Assembly: GCA_024696615.1 (NCBI GenBank)
Contig: JAILGS010000097.1
Coordinates: 1-64,000 of the forward strand
Direction: 5' to 3'
Length of the DNA: 64,000 nt
DNA from: Lachnospiraceae bacterium
GTDB lineage: Bacteria > Bacillota > Clostridia > Lachnospirales > Lachnospiraceae
The position numbers were made by a program, and so were the translations under genes. Positions 1 to 7,963 of this stretch are shown in pieces. Under the pieces are notes generated by a model. It was not told where the DNA came from. It searched no databases and saw nothing but the letters and a program-made list of their open reading frames with translations. The first letter of the stretch is position 1. Each line of letters opens with the position of its first letter.

Positions 1-170
1 GTACTTCCTTCTGCAAAAAGACTGGTTTCTACTAATCCCAATTCCTTGCCCTTGGAAATAATTTCCTCATCCGTCATCTCATGATTTCTAGCTTTAAAAG
101 CCAGTAATAAAATTAATGTAGTGACTACAATTCCAAGTCCCAAGCCACGTAAATATGATTTTAGACGCAT
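1..170 (-). CDS. Partial membrane-anchored hypothetical protein (3' end beyond window)
   Basis: Only the first 56 codons are visible. The protein starts MRLKSYLRG, has one hydrophobic segment at about residues 8-26, and continues into a charged stretch with the motif MTDEEII and KGKELG. Small Clostridial proteins of this look are sometimes annotated as MltG/YceG-like anchors, but the diagnostic part is outside the window, so the function is unassigned. The ATG lies one base after the stop codon of the DUF6115 gene (TAA, G, ATG), so it is almost certainly co-transcribed and translationally coupled with the end of the flagellar locus. Confidence 0.6.
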   Translation of the reverse strand, partial: MRLKSYLRGLGLGIVVTTLILLLAFKARNHEMTDEEIISKGKELGLVETSLFAEGS

Positions 171-171
171 C

Positions 172-984
172 TTAATATCCCATCTTTCCATTTTTAAACA
201 GATCTAATACTAATTTTACCTCACCCATTCCAATATCTAAGGTTTTGGCAATTTCAAGATTACTCTTACCAGCTTCATGCATGGTTAAAATCTGTTCATT
301 AAAATTAATCTGCGCAGTATCATTGGCAGCTATTGCATATGGGTTATTCTCTTCCGGCTCTTCTTCCGGATATGTTTCTTCCATCATTGGAGCGCTATTA
401 TCTGCAAATTGTGGAGTAATTAAATTATCTGGAGCTTTTTGTGCTACTTCCTCCGCCTGGGAAAGAACATTCACCTTGGTCTTATATGCAGCCTTAATGG
501 CAATATCCATATCTCTTACGGACTTCTTGCTATCCTTAATTAACTGCTGTAAGGCTTCACTGTTTTCTGCAATCATTCCATGGGTCAGAGCAATTTCATT
601 TCGAGCCTGGTCGATTTCATACAGCATTCCCTTTAACTGTTCGCTCTTGTCATTGAGCATATCATACATAAATACAGTTTCCTGATGATTCTTGTTAATT
701 TCATTCATCACGCCCTGTACATAATCATTCATTTCTAAGATCTTGGTATTGGAAATCTTACTTAAGGACATCTCGGTGGAATCTTCCATTCCTCCCATCT
801 CCTCATTAATAATGGCCTGCACCTTGGAACGAATTTCTTCCTTCTGTGCCGCAGTTAAATCTACGTTAACAGGCTTTCCTTTCCCACTTTTGGCCACTGG
901 ATCCACATCATCACTGGTAAGTGCATAGCTGGCAATAAAGCATACCACTCCAATGGCTAATAGTATAATTTCTAACATCGACAT
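172..984 (-). CDS. DUF6115 domain protein, membrane-anchored coiled coil; positional counterpart of SwrB
   Basis: 270 residues. Residues 3-23 form one membrane segment, the middle (about 45-180) is Glu/Lys/Gln-rich and predicted coiled coil, then comes an acidic linker (EEEPEENN). The last 40 residues read like a helix-turn-helix (MHEAGKSNLEIAKTLDIG), which is the DUF6115 pattern. A good ribosome site (GGGGGAG) precedes the ATG. It lies three genes after the sigma-28 gene. In Bacillus subtilis the gene after sigD is swrB, a membrane-anchored activator of basal-body assembly, so a role in flagellar assembly or number is a reasonable inference from position and architecture only. The HTH could bind protein rather than DNA. 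Confidence 0.75.
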   Translation of the reverse strand: MSMLEIILLAIGVVCFIASYALTSDDVDPVAKSGKGKPVNVDLTAAQKEEIRSKVQAIINEEMGGMEDSTEMSLSKISNTKILEMNDYVQGVMNEINKNHQETVFMYDMLNDKSEQLKGMLYEIDQARNEIALTHGMIAENSEALQQLIKDSKKSVRDMDIAIKAAYKTKVNVLSQAEEVAQKAPDNLITPQFADNSAPMMEETYPEEEPEENNPYAIAANDTAQINFNEQILTMHEAGKSNLEIAKTLDIGMGEVKLVLDLFKNGKMGY

Positions 985-1004
985 TTTTACTCCCCCGTTC
1001 GTGG

Positions 1005-1310
1005 TTATATGGTCACATCAAATCCATGGGACTTTTTCACCACAACTCCTTCATTCTCTTTCTCGTCCTTGGAATCCTCATCCCGACGAAAGTATTCATT
1101 CTTTCCCTTTTCTTTCGCATCATGCTTGGTATTAGGGTTGGTTGCATTTTCCTTTCGAACCACACTTTGTGCGTTCACTTCTCCCTGTTTTTCCATCATC
1201 TGAGCGATATTATGCTGTTGGGTTGCAGGATTGGATAATTCATTCTGTCGCATCTGTGCAACATCATGAATCGCACTAGTCATTCGAATATCAATTGGTG
1301 ACATTGCCAT
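1005..1310 (-). CDS. Small hypothetical protein in the flagellar operon
   Basis: 101 residues, not recognised. It has no membrane segment or Cys. The N-terminal half is Met/Gln/Asn-rich and helical, and the C-terminal half is very charged (KDEKENE near the end), suggesting a soluble, partly disordered protein. It sits 26 bp after fapA and 20 bp before the DUF6115 gene, with a plausible GGAAGG ribosome site, so it is part of the distal flagellar operon. Coding is supported by tight spacing and by the lack of a better reading frame. The function is unknown; a small adaptor or chaperone is only a guess. Confidence 0.6.
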   Translation of the reverse strand: MAMSPIDIRMTSAIHDVAQMRQNELSNPATQQHNIAQMMEKQGEVNAQSVVRKENATNPNTKHDAKEKGKNEYFRRDEDSKDEKENEGVVVKKSHGFDVTI

Positions 1311-1336
1311 ACAATCACATTCCTTCCTTGTCCCGT

Positions 1337-2923
1337 TTACATCGGAATACTCTTAATATCGGCGCCATCCTTCACGAACTGACAATAATCATATTTAGCC
1401 TTGATGAATAATCTGGTCTCGCCAAAAATCAATTGTACTCCCTGATAAGCAGTTTTTTCAACCCGAATTCTTGCATTGGAGTCTTCACTGATCTTATCGC
1501 ACAATTCGCTATATTCTTTCCGCTTTTCGATCATCTCCTGCTCTAAGGCAAGCATATTACGTAAGGACTTCTGTAACATCTCCGCCTTATCCGGTGGAAG
1601 ACTTCCATCCACTTCCTGTTTCTTCCGAAGAGCAGTAATAATCTGATTCATCTTGGTCTTATTCTCGTTAATTCCAACAATTTCCTTCTTTAACACTTCT
1701 GCCTGACGCTTTTCAGCAGGAGCCACACCAACACCAACAGTGGTCTGGGTACCCATTTCATTACCAATAAATTTCGCAGTAATAATGGATGCCGAACGAA
1801 CATCACCACCAACAATTAAACCATTCTTACCAAGAACATTAACCATGCCCCTGGCTTCTACTTTACTATGAAGAATACTATCCGTGTCCAGATTTCCATT
1901 CACTGTAATAGATTCTGCACTTTCAATAAATTTCGCAACTAAATTACCACCGCAATGAATCACAGCTTTTCCCATGCCCTGTACACCGCGACCCAAGGTA
2001 ACATCTCCGCCAGCATCAATCACAGCACCTTCCACAATGCCTCGTACTTCCACATTACCAGAAGCTTCCACTTTAAATCCAGCCTGAACATTACCCGTTA
2101 CTAATACATTTCCTTCATAATGAATATCTCCGGTCTGTGGTCCAACATTAGGAATTTCATAAACATCCGTTACGAAAACCTTACCACCTTCCATGGTAAC
2201 ATGGCCACTAACATCCGTAATTAAGGACAATCCATCCTCGGAAATATGCATATTTCTGCCATATTTAAATACAGCCTTTCGTTCACGTTTTGGAGTCAAT
2301 ATTCTTCCAAAGATATCCTTTCCGTCCGTACCTGGAACTTCCGGAATCATTTGCGCAACCACATCCCCGGCCTTCACATGATTTAAGGAGTCAAGTTCAT
2401 GGAAATCCACACTACCATCCTCATTAATCTTAGGGACCGGCTTACGATCCGCTTCAAACTGATAGATAATCTTACCATCTTTTCCATCCACAGCGGCTTC
2501 GCCAACGCTTACCACATATGGAACAAAATAATTACGCTCTGCAAGGAACTTGTTAATCTCCTTGGTATCAATCCCATGGACAATCTTTAAATTATTCAGA
2601 TCCCCCACAATTTCATTCTCAGAAAGTTGGCTAGCTCCCACAAATCCAGGATAGAATACTGCATCCGCACGCAATAGATTCGAAGCAATCCGATAATCAC
2701 CGAACTCATTGCTAGGAAGGCACTTTTCACCCACCCGTAAAGAACTGTCTTCCGGTTGCATCATTGCTTTTTTCACCGAAACTAAGTCACAATCATTGAT
2801 CTTGGTCTTATCTAAATAATGCATTAAATCTTCTACGGTAAAATCCCGACCACCATCACTGGCCTTATGGATATGGATATAAAGTCCGTCTTCCTTATTC
2901 TCAAATTGAAAGTATCCATTCAT
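1337..2923 (-). CDS. FapA family protein (DUF342), beta-helix polymer-like
   Basis: 528 residues. The N-terminal part (about 1-170) is the FapA N domain. The centre (about 190-380) is the glycine/valine-rich right-handed beta-helix typical of DUF342, with repeating short strands such as GNVLVTGNVQAG and GGDVTLGRGVQG. The C-terminal part is a coiled coil (KKEIVGINENKTKMNQ) followed by a short beta domain. FapA proteins are common next to sigD/fliA in Clostridia and some are polar or motility-associated, but the molecular role is not settled. It follows fliA by 21 bp in the same operon. Confidence 0.88.
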   Translation of the reverse strand: MNGYFQFENKEDGLYIHIHKASDGGRDFTVEDLMHYLDKTKINDCDLVSVKKAMMQPEDSSLRVGEKCLPSNEFGDYRIASNLLRADAVFYPGFVGASQLSENEIVGDLNNLKIVHGIDTKEINKFLAERNYFVPYVVSVGEAAVDGKDGKIIYQFEADRKPVPKINEDGSVDFHELDSLNHVKAGDVVAQMIPEVPGTDGKDIFGRILTPKRERKAVFKYGRNMHISEDGLSLITDVSGHVTMEGGKVFVTDVYEIPNVGPQTGDIHYEGNVLVTGNVQAGFKVEASGNVEVRGIVEGAVIDAGGDVTLGRGVQGMGKAVIHCGGNLVAKFIESAESITVNGNLDTDSILHSKVEARGMVNVLGKNGLIVGGDVRSASIITAKFIGNEMGTQTTVGVGVAPAEKRQAEVLKKEIVGINENKTKMNQIITALRKKQEVDGSLPPDKAEMLQKSLRNMLALEQEMIEKRKEYSELCDKISEDSNARIRVEKTAYQGVQLIFGETRLFIKAKYDYCQFVKDGADIKSIPM

Positions 2924-2944
2924 AAGTATAGCCTCCTAGTTTAT

Positions 2945-3721
2945 TTAGGAAAAGAGCATGGATGCATAATCTCCCAGTTTCTCCTGTAATTTCCGTAATG
3001 CCTTGGTATGTAACTGTGAAACCCTGGATTCGGTAACTTCCATGACTTCACTGATTTCTCGCAAGGTCATTTCCTCATAATAATAGAGCGTAACAACCAT
3101 GCGCTCTTTCTCGGTTAATTCATCAATCGCAGCTGCGATTTGCTTTTTCAAATCATCCTTTTCTGCTGCGGTTTCCGGCTGTTCAAAATGAGAATTGCGT
3201 CTCGCATCCATTCTCACATCGCAACCACTTTCCGTGAATTCATCCAAGGACATAATATTGGAGACTTTCGCCTCTCCCTGCCAATCTAAAAGATCATCTT
3301 CACTGATTCCAAGTTTCGCAGCAATCTCTTCATCCGTAGCAGAACGACCAGTCTCATGCTCAATCTCAGCCATGGCCGCTTCAATCTTCTTCTGCTTTTG
3401 GCGAATGGAACGAGGAATCCAATCCATGGAACGAATCTTATCTAGAATCTCTCCACGAATTCGAAGACTGGCATACGTTTCAAATTTTACTGCTTTCGTT
3501 GGATCAAATTTATCAATGGCATCAATGAGACCAAAAATTCCATATCCAACCAAATCATCAAATTCCACATTGTAGCCCAGATAAATATAGAGTCTACCTG
3601 CAACTAATTTCACCAATGGTGCATAGGCTAATATTAATTTTTCCCGAATCTCGCTTTTCTTGGAAGGACTTGTGGTCTTACTATACTCGTCCCAAAGTTT
3701 CAATTTTGAAGCCTCATCCAT
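2945..3721 (-). CDS. fliA: RNA polymerase sigma-28 factor, FliA/SigD/WhiG family
   Basis: 258 residues, the usual size. Region 2 is at about 25-95 (LVKLVAGRLYIYLGYNVEFDDLVGYGIFGLIDAIDKFD, shown here only as the start and end of the core-binding helix: LVKLVAG and DLVGYGIFGL). Region 3 is at about 115-180, and region 4 at about 205-250 ends in a HTH (TLREISEVMEVTESRVSQLH). It directs transcription of late flagellar and chemotaxis genes. No FlgM anti-sigma gene is in the window. It is near the end of the fla/che array, as sigD is in Bacillus, so late-gene activation depends on expression of this long operon. Confidence 0.95.
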   Translation of the reverse strand: MDEASKLKLWDEYSKTTSPSKKSEIREKLILAYAPLVKLVAGRLYIYLGYNVEFDDLVGYGIFGLIDAIDKFDPTKAVKFETYASLRIRGEILDKIRSMDWIPRSIRQKQKKIEAAMAEIEHETGRSATDEEIAAKLGISEDDLLDWQGEAKVSNIMSLDEFTESGCDVRMDARRNSHFEQPETAAEKDDLKKQIAAAIDELTEKERMVVTLYYYEEMTLREISEVMEVTESRVSQLHTKALRKLQEKLGDYASMLFS

Positions 3722-3762
3722 TGTACCTTACCCCTTAAGCAAATGTATGATCCTATAGAAGC

Positions 3763-4095
3763 CTATTCCCCATTCTTATTTTGAAAGGCTGCAAAAGGAT
3801 CTTCTGAATTCTTATTCTCAGAAAAATCCATAGAATTGAAGGAATCCATCGTTCCAACGGAACCATCCTCCATGGAAGGGAATTCTCCACCTTCCATAAA
3901 ATCTGCCGGAAGTTCTGGTTCTGCCAGAACTTTATCGAATAATTTCACCAGTAATTTTCCAATAATGAAAAATACCAGCATGGCAAGAATCAGAATAAAC
4001 ATCCAACTAATATCATTATAACCATAGATAAAAGTTACAACACAGACAATAAATCCGGCAATTAATGATAATATTGTAGGTATATTCGCTATCAT
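3763..4095 (-). CDS. Small membrane protein of unknown function between cheD and fliA
   Basis: 110 residues. Two hydrophobic segments (about 5-22 and 29-50) are separated by a very short turn, followed by an acidic, Met/Phe/Ser-rich cytoplasmic tail (MEGGEFPSMEDG, then repeated MDSF-like peptides). I do not recognise a named family. It starts one base after the cheD stop and sits before fliA, so it is embedded in the chemotaxis-sigma operon. A membrane-anchored regulator or localisation factor is possible, but this is inference from position. The short DSFNSMDF stretch resembles a docking peptide. Confidence 0.7.
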   Translation of the reverse strand: MIANIPTILSLIAGFIVCVVTFIYGYNDISWMFILILAMLVFFIIGKLLVKLFDKVLAEPELPADFMEGGEFPSMEDGSVGTMDSFNSMDFSENKNSEDPFAAFQNKNGE

Positions 4096-4096
4096 A

Positions 4097-4582
4097 TTAA
4101 ATCACTTTATCCGGTTTGCCCACGGCCTTAATAAGATAATTACCGGTATTGCCATCCAATACAACCGTACGACCATAATTAAGACCTGTATCTTCCGCAA
4201 GCAAACGAATATTTTCCTTTTTTAGAACTTCTTTACAAGCTGCGGCATTACGTTCTCCAACACGCATGGTATCATTATTGGAGGATAACGTAAACATTGT
4301 TGCACCACCTGCAATCTTTGCCGTAATTCGGTTTCGATTGGCACCTGCTGCAACCATTAAACGTAAGCATTCCACAATCCCCGTATCCGCAAATTTCGCA
4401 ATATTGGAATTATTACGGATCTGAGTGCTATATGGCAACATAACATGGACAAGACCACACACTTTCGTACTGGAGTCGTATAAAGCAACTCCAACACAGG
4501 AACCAAGTCCAAGTGTTGTCAATGAGTCGGGCGCTTTGCAAATTTTCAAATCGGCCATACCGACCTTAATCACTTCTGACAT
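4097..4582 (-). CDS. cheD: Chemoreceptor glutamine deamidase CheD
   Basis: 161 residues, full length. The catalytic Cys is in GLGSCVGVALYD (about residues 26-37) and the catalytic His in CGLVHVMLPYS (about 43-53); the C-terminal part has the conserved GGNTGR-like loop as LDGNTGNY. CheD deamidates glutamines in methyl-accepting receptors and also binds CheC, raising CheC phosphatase activity. It follows cheC by 39 bp, consistent with the partnership. Confidence 0.95.
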   Translation of the reverse strand: MSEVIKVGMADLKICKAPDSLTTLGLGSCVGVALYDSSTKVCGLVHVMLPYSTQIRNNSNIAKFADTGIVECLRLMVAAGANRNRITAKIAGGATMFTLSSNNDTMRVGERNAAACKEVLKKENIRLLAEDTGLNYGRTVVLDGNTGNYLIKAVGKPDKVI

Positions 4583-4621
4583 ATATTGTACCCCATCTTT
4601 ATTGGCAGTAACAAACCACCT

Positions 4622-5236
4622 CTAAATCACGTGCAAAGCTGACAAAATCTTATCATATGACTCCAAATTCGGAATCAATAAGAAGTAGCCATTAATAGCC
4701 TCCCCTTGGCCCATCTGCGTTTCAATCATTAACATCTTATCCCCGATTTTACCAAATTCAATCGCCGGTACACTTAAAATAGCCCCCGCCATATCCAGCG
4801 TACAACTTGGTGGTGTTGGAACAATGGTCATATTCGTAAGCGTTGCTAAGGAATTCAAATACGCTCCTGAAATAATATTACCCACTTCATTCACAGCGGA
4901 TAATTCCATCTCCGTAAATTCTTGTCCGTGATTGTCCGTACCCATTAAGGCATTCACAAGAACATGTGCACTTTCAGGACGAAGAAGGAACATCATCATT
5001 CCATCAATATCCCCTTCAATTCCAAAGAGAATTCCAAGCATCAAATCCTCTTCTGAACCAATCAACTCCGTAAAATGATCAAATCCAAGCAATGCAACTC
5101 TTGGAACAGACATATCAATCTTTCGATTTAAGAGCTGGGCTAATGCCGTTGTCGCATTGCCAGAGCCAATATTACCAATTTCGCTCAAGACATCAAAATA
5201 TGTCTGATTCATATCATTTAAATCAATTGCACCCAT
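4622..5236 (-). CDS. cheC: CheY-P phosphatase CheC
   Basis: 205 residues from the start I prefer (MGAIDL, with GGTGA nine bases upstream). An upstream ATG at 5269 in the same frame is possible but lies inside a perfect hairpin. Both phosphatase half-sites are present: ExxN in SEIGNIGSGN (about 20-29) and again in NEVGNIISGA (about 115). This is a two-site CheC, not CheX. It removes phosphate from CheY-P and binds CheD. It is preceded by a structured 120-bp intergenic region that separates it from cheW, suggesting expression different from cheBAW. Confidence 0.93.
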   Translation of the reverse strand: MGAIDLNDMNQTYFDVLSEIGNIGSGNATTALAQLLNRKIDMSVPRVALLGFDHFTELIGSEEDLMLGILFGIEGDIDGMMMFLLRPESAHVLVNALMGTDNHGQEFTEMELSAVNEVGNIISGAYLNSLATLTNMTIVPTPPSCTLDMAGAILSVPAIEFGKIGDKMLMIETQMGQGEAINGYFLLIPNLESYDKILSALHVI

Positions 5237-5266
5237 GCATTCACCATCCCATCGAGTTTGTAAAAC

Positions 5267-5287
5267 CATTCGGATTTCTTCCGAATG
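5267..5287 (-). other. Perfect 8-bp hairpin covering the upstream in-frame ATG of cheC
   Basis: The bases 5267-5274 and 5280-5287 are exact inverse complements with a 5-base loop. The hairpin includes the alternative ATG at 5269, which would make that start poorly accessible and favours the downstream ATG at 5236. No U-run follows, so it is not a terminator. Confidence 0.6.
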
Positions 5288-5308
5288 AAAATCCCCACAA
5301 TAGTAAAT

Positions 5309-5347
5309 GAGGGAGATGCCATAAGGAGTATCCTTGACATCTCCCTC
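5309..5347 (-). other. Large nested stem-loop between cheW and cheC
   Basis: A 10-bp perfect stem (5309-5318 with 5338-5347, GAGGGAGATG type) encloses a second 5-bp stem (5323-5327 with 5331-5335) with a 3-base loop. There is no T-run after it in the transcribed direction, so it is not a simple terminator. It may mark RNA processing or slow polymerase and set the ratio between cheBAW and cheCD. Function is inferred only. Confidence 0.6.
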
Positions 5348-5355
5348 CTTAATTA

Positions 5356-5856
5356 TTAACCTTCAACTTTTTCATTAATTACTGCAGATACATCCAATAA
5401 AGAAATTAATTCATTATTGCTCTTACCAACAGCACTAATATAATTAGTTTTATTCACATCCGTATTCTGTTCGTAACCGGTACGTTCCACATCTTCCTCG
5501 GTTAAGTTCACTACTTCACGAACCTCATCCACGATGATACCGATGGTCGCATTCTCCAGTTTTACAATAATAATTCTAGTCTTATTGCTAAACTGATCCG
5601 CTTCCAAACCAAGTCTTAACCGAAGACTCATTACAGGAACAATCTCACCACGCAGATTAATTACACCACGATAATAGGTCTGTGCCTTCGGTACTCTGGT
5701 AATATTCTGCATACGAACGATATTATCAACATATTTAATATTGATACCATACTGTTCACTGCCAATCTTAACAACAATATACTGGACAACTGAATCCGTA
5801 CTTAATCCCGTAGCCTCATTCGTTGTCGCAACCTGTGTAGACTTATTCTCTTCCAT
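5356..5856 (-). CDS. cheW: Chemotaxis coupling protein CheW
   Basis: 166 residues. After a short unstructured N-terminus of about 25 residues comes a single CheW/SH3-like domain with typical motifs: YGINIKYVDNIVRM near 37-50, VINLRGEIVPVMSLRLRLGL near 67-86, and IVDEVREVVNL near 109-119. It links CheA to the receptors. It is 12 bp after cheA in the cheB-cheA-cheW cluster. Confidence 0.96.
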   Translation of the reverse strand: MEENKSTQVATTNEATGLSTDSVVQYIVVKIGSEQYGINIKYVDNIVRMQNITRVPKAQTYYRGVINLRGEIVPVMSLRLRLGLEADQFSNKTRIIIVKLENATIGIIVDEVREVVNLTEEDVERTGYEQNTDVNKTNYISAVGKSNNELISLLDVSAVINEKVEG

Positions 5857-5868
5857 TGTCCGACCCTC

Positions 5869-7962
5869 CTATACCAAAGCGTTGGCATCAATAATCAGTG
5901 CAACTTCGCCATCGCCCAGGATGGTAGCGCCGCTAATCATCTTATTGATGTTAATGTGCTTACCAAGTGACTTAATAACGATTTCCTGCTGTCCAATCAG
6001 GCTATCCACAACCAAACCGGCAAGCTTATCACCCTTCTTAACAATAACAATGGTAAGATTCTCATCTTCTGGAGCATCCTGATCCACTGGAACATCAAGA
6101 ATGGTTCTTAAACGAACCAAAGGAATGACATTGCCACGAAGGTGGATTACTTCTTTGGAATGAACATATTTAATTTCTGTTACAGGAATATCTTCAATGG
6201 TCTGAATGGAACCAAGAGCAATTGCATACTTTTCATCTCCTAAACGAACCATCAAAGCCTGAATAATCGCAAGAGTAAGTGGAAGTCGGATAATGAACTT
6301 ACTACCCACACCATATTCGGTACGAACTTCTACATCACCACCAAGTGCTTCAATCTTGGATTTTACAACATCCAGACCAACACCACGTCCGGATACATCG
6401 GAAATCTTATCTGCAGTGGAGAAACTTGGTCTAAAGAGAAGATCTACTACTTCCTTCTCCGTTAAGGCATCTGCCTGTTCCTGAGTTAAAGTACCCTTCT
6501 CAACAGCCTTACGACGAACCTTTTCCACATCAATACCATTACCATCATCACCACATTCGATGACTACATTGTTACCATCCTGATATGCATCCAAAGTGAT
6601 GGTACCAACTTCTGGCTTACCGCGCTCCGCACGAATTTCCGCACTTTCCAAACCATGGTCCGCAGAATTTCGAAGAATGTGCATCAGTGGATCACCAATT
6701 TCGTCAATAACGGTACGATCCAATTCAGTATCTTCACCAGTCATAATCAACTCCATCTTCTTATCCAACTTCTTGGAAAGATCACGGATCATACGAGGGA
6801 ATTTACTTACAACACTTTCAATCGGCATCATTCGAACCTTCATAACGGATTCATGAAGATTCGTAGTTACTCTCTCTAAGTATTCAATCTGCTCATTGAA
6901 AGAAGAGCTGGAAGCAGCAGTTGCATCATCGCTTGCAGCAACTAAACCATTCTTTGCAATAATCAGCTCGGATACTAAATTCATTAATACATCCAGCTTT
7001 TCAATATCCACACGAACGGAACGACCAACCGGCTTAGCCTTGGCTGCCTGTGGATGAGCACCACCCTTGTCCGTAGTTGCTGGAGCAGTGGTTTTCGCTG
7101 CCGGAGCAGTTTCCTTCACATTCTTACTTACTGCAGTCTTAGTATCTTCCTTCTCCTTGACATCATCACTATAAGGAGTCTTAATCTCTTCTCCTACAGC
7201 ATCCCGGATTTCTGATACATTCTTAATTACTGCAATAATTTCATCAAATGACTTCTCAGTAATTACTACCATGGAGAAGTCCAAATCAAAGCGTTCGTCT
7301 TCAATATCCTGAACACTTGGCTCACTCTTTACAATATCGCACAAGCCTTCCAATCCCTTAAATACCAGGAAAGCTCTGGCCGCTTTCAGGATACAATTTG
7401 CTTCCACAGAAACGGTAATGGCATATACCTTTAAGCCCTTATTAATTGCTTCATTTACCGCATTCTTTTCATGATCGGCCAACACAAGTTTCTTATAAGG
7501 TGCATCCTCATTGGCTGGAGCAGCAGCTTCTTCAGCTTTTTCTGCCCCCTGCGCAGCTTCGGCAGGTGCAGCGCCAGTACCATTATTTAAGATATCATTC
7601 AGTTTCTTAATGATCGCCTCGTTCTTGTCGTCGCCTTCTGCTGAAGTTTCCTGAATATTTGTAACATACTTATCCAAAGCATCCAGACACTGGAACAAAA
7701 CATCCACCAAATCGCTGGTAACCTTCATCTTACCCGTACGAATTGCGGAAAGTACATCTTCCATATCATGGGTAAGATTCTGCATATTGGAATAACCCAT
7801 GGTACCTGCCATACCCTTCATACTATGTGCGGCACGGAAGATTTCATTAATTGTGTCTTCATTTTCAGGCTCTTTTTCTAAGACCATCAATTCATCAGAA
7901 AGAGTCTGTAAATGTTCTTTGGATTCATCAATAAAGATCTCTAAATACTGGCTTACGTCCAT
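5869..7962 (-). CDS. cheA: Chemotaxis histidine kinase CheA
   Basis: 697 residues from the ATG at 7962, which lies one base after the cheB stop with GGGGGTG upstream; a start 18 bases earlier is less likely. P1 has the phospho-accepting His46 in RAAHSMKGMAGT. P2 lies at about 160-270, flanked by Ala/Pro/Lys-rich linkers. P3 dimerisation is at about 320-390. P4 kinase has the N box (HILRNSADHGLE) and glycine boxes (GDDGNGID, GRGVGLDVV). P5 is a CheW-like domain at the end. It phosphorylates CheY and CheB in response to receptors. Confidence 0.97.
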   Translation of the reverse strand: MDVSQYLEIFIDESKEHLQTLSDELMVLEKEPENEDTINEIFRAAHSMKGMAGTMGYSNMQNLTHDMEDVLSAIRTGKMKVTSDLVDVLFQCLDALDKYVTNIQETSAEGDDKNEAIIKKLNDILNNGTGAAPAEAAQGAEKAEEAAAPANEDAPYKKLVLADHEKNAVNEAINKGLKVYAITVSVEANCILKAARAFLVFKGLEGLCDIVKSEPSVQDIEDERFDLDFSMVVITEKSFDEIIAVIKNVSEIRDAVGEEIKTPYSDDVKEKEDTKTAVSKNVKETAPAAKTTAPATTDKGGAHPQAAKAKPVGRSVRVDIEKLDVLMNLVSELIIAKNGLVAASDDATAASSSSFNEQIEYLERVTTNLHESVMKVRMMPIESVVSKFPRMIRDLSKKLDKKMELIMTGEDTELDRTVIDEIGDPLMHILRNSADHGLESAEIRAERGKPEVGTITLDAYQDGNNVVIECGDDGNGIDVEKVRRKAVEKGTLTQEQADALTEKEVVDLLFRPSFSTADKISDVSGRGVGLDVVKSKIEALGGDVEVRTEYGVGSKFIIRLPLTLAIIQALMVRLGDEKYAIALGSIQTIEDIPVTEIKYVHSKEVIHLRGNVIPLVRLRTILDVPVDQDAPEDENLTIVIVKKGDKLAGLVVDSLIGQQEIVIKSLGKHININKMISGATILGDGEVALIIDANALV

Positions 7963-7963
7963 C

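Noticed and set aside
1340..1362. GCCGATAT, a sigma-28 -10 look-alike inside the 3' end of fapA
   Set aside because: No TAAA-like -35 at 14-16 bases upstream; it is coding sequence (residues DIKSIP).
5218..5340. 40-codon upstream frame starting in the cheW-cheC hairpin
   Set aside because: Ribosome-site spacing is too short and the peptide overlaps the cheC start; no support beyond the open frame.
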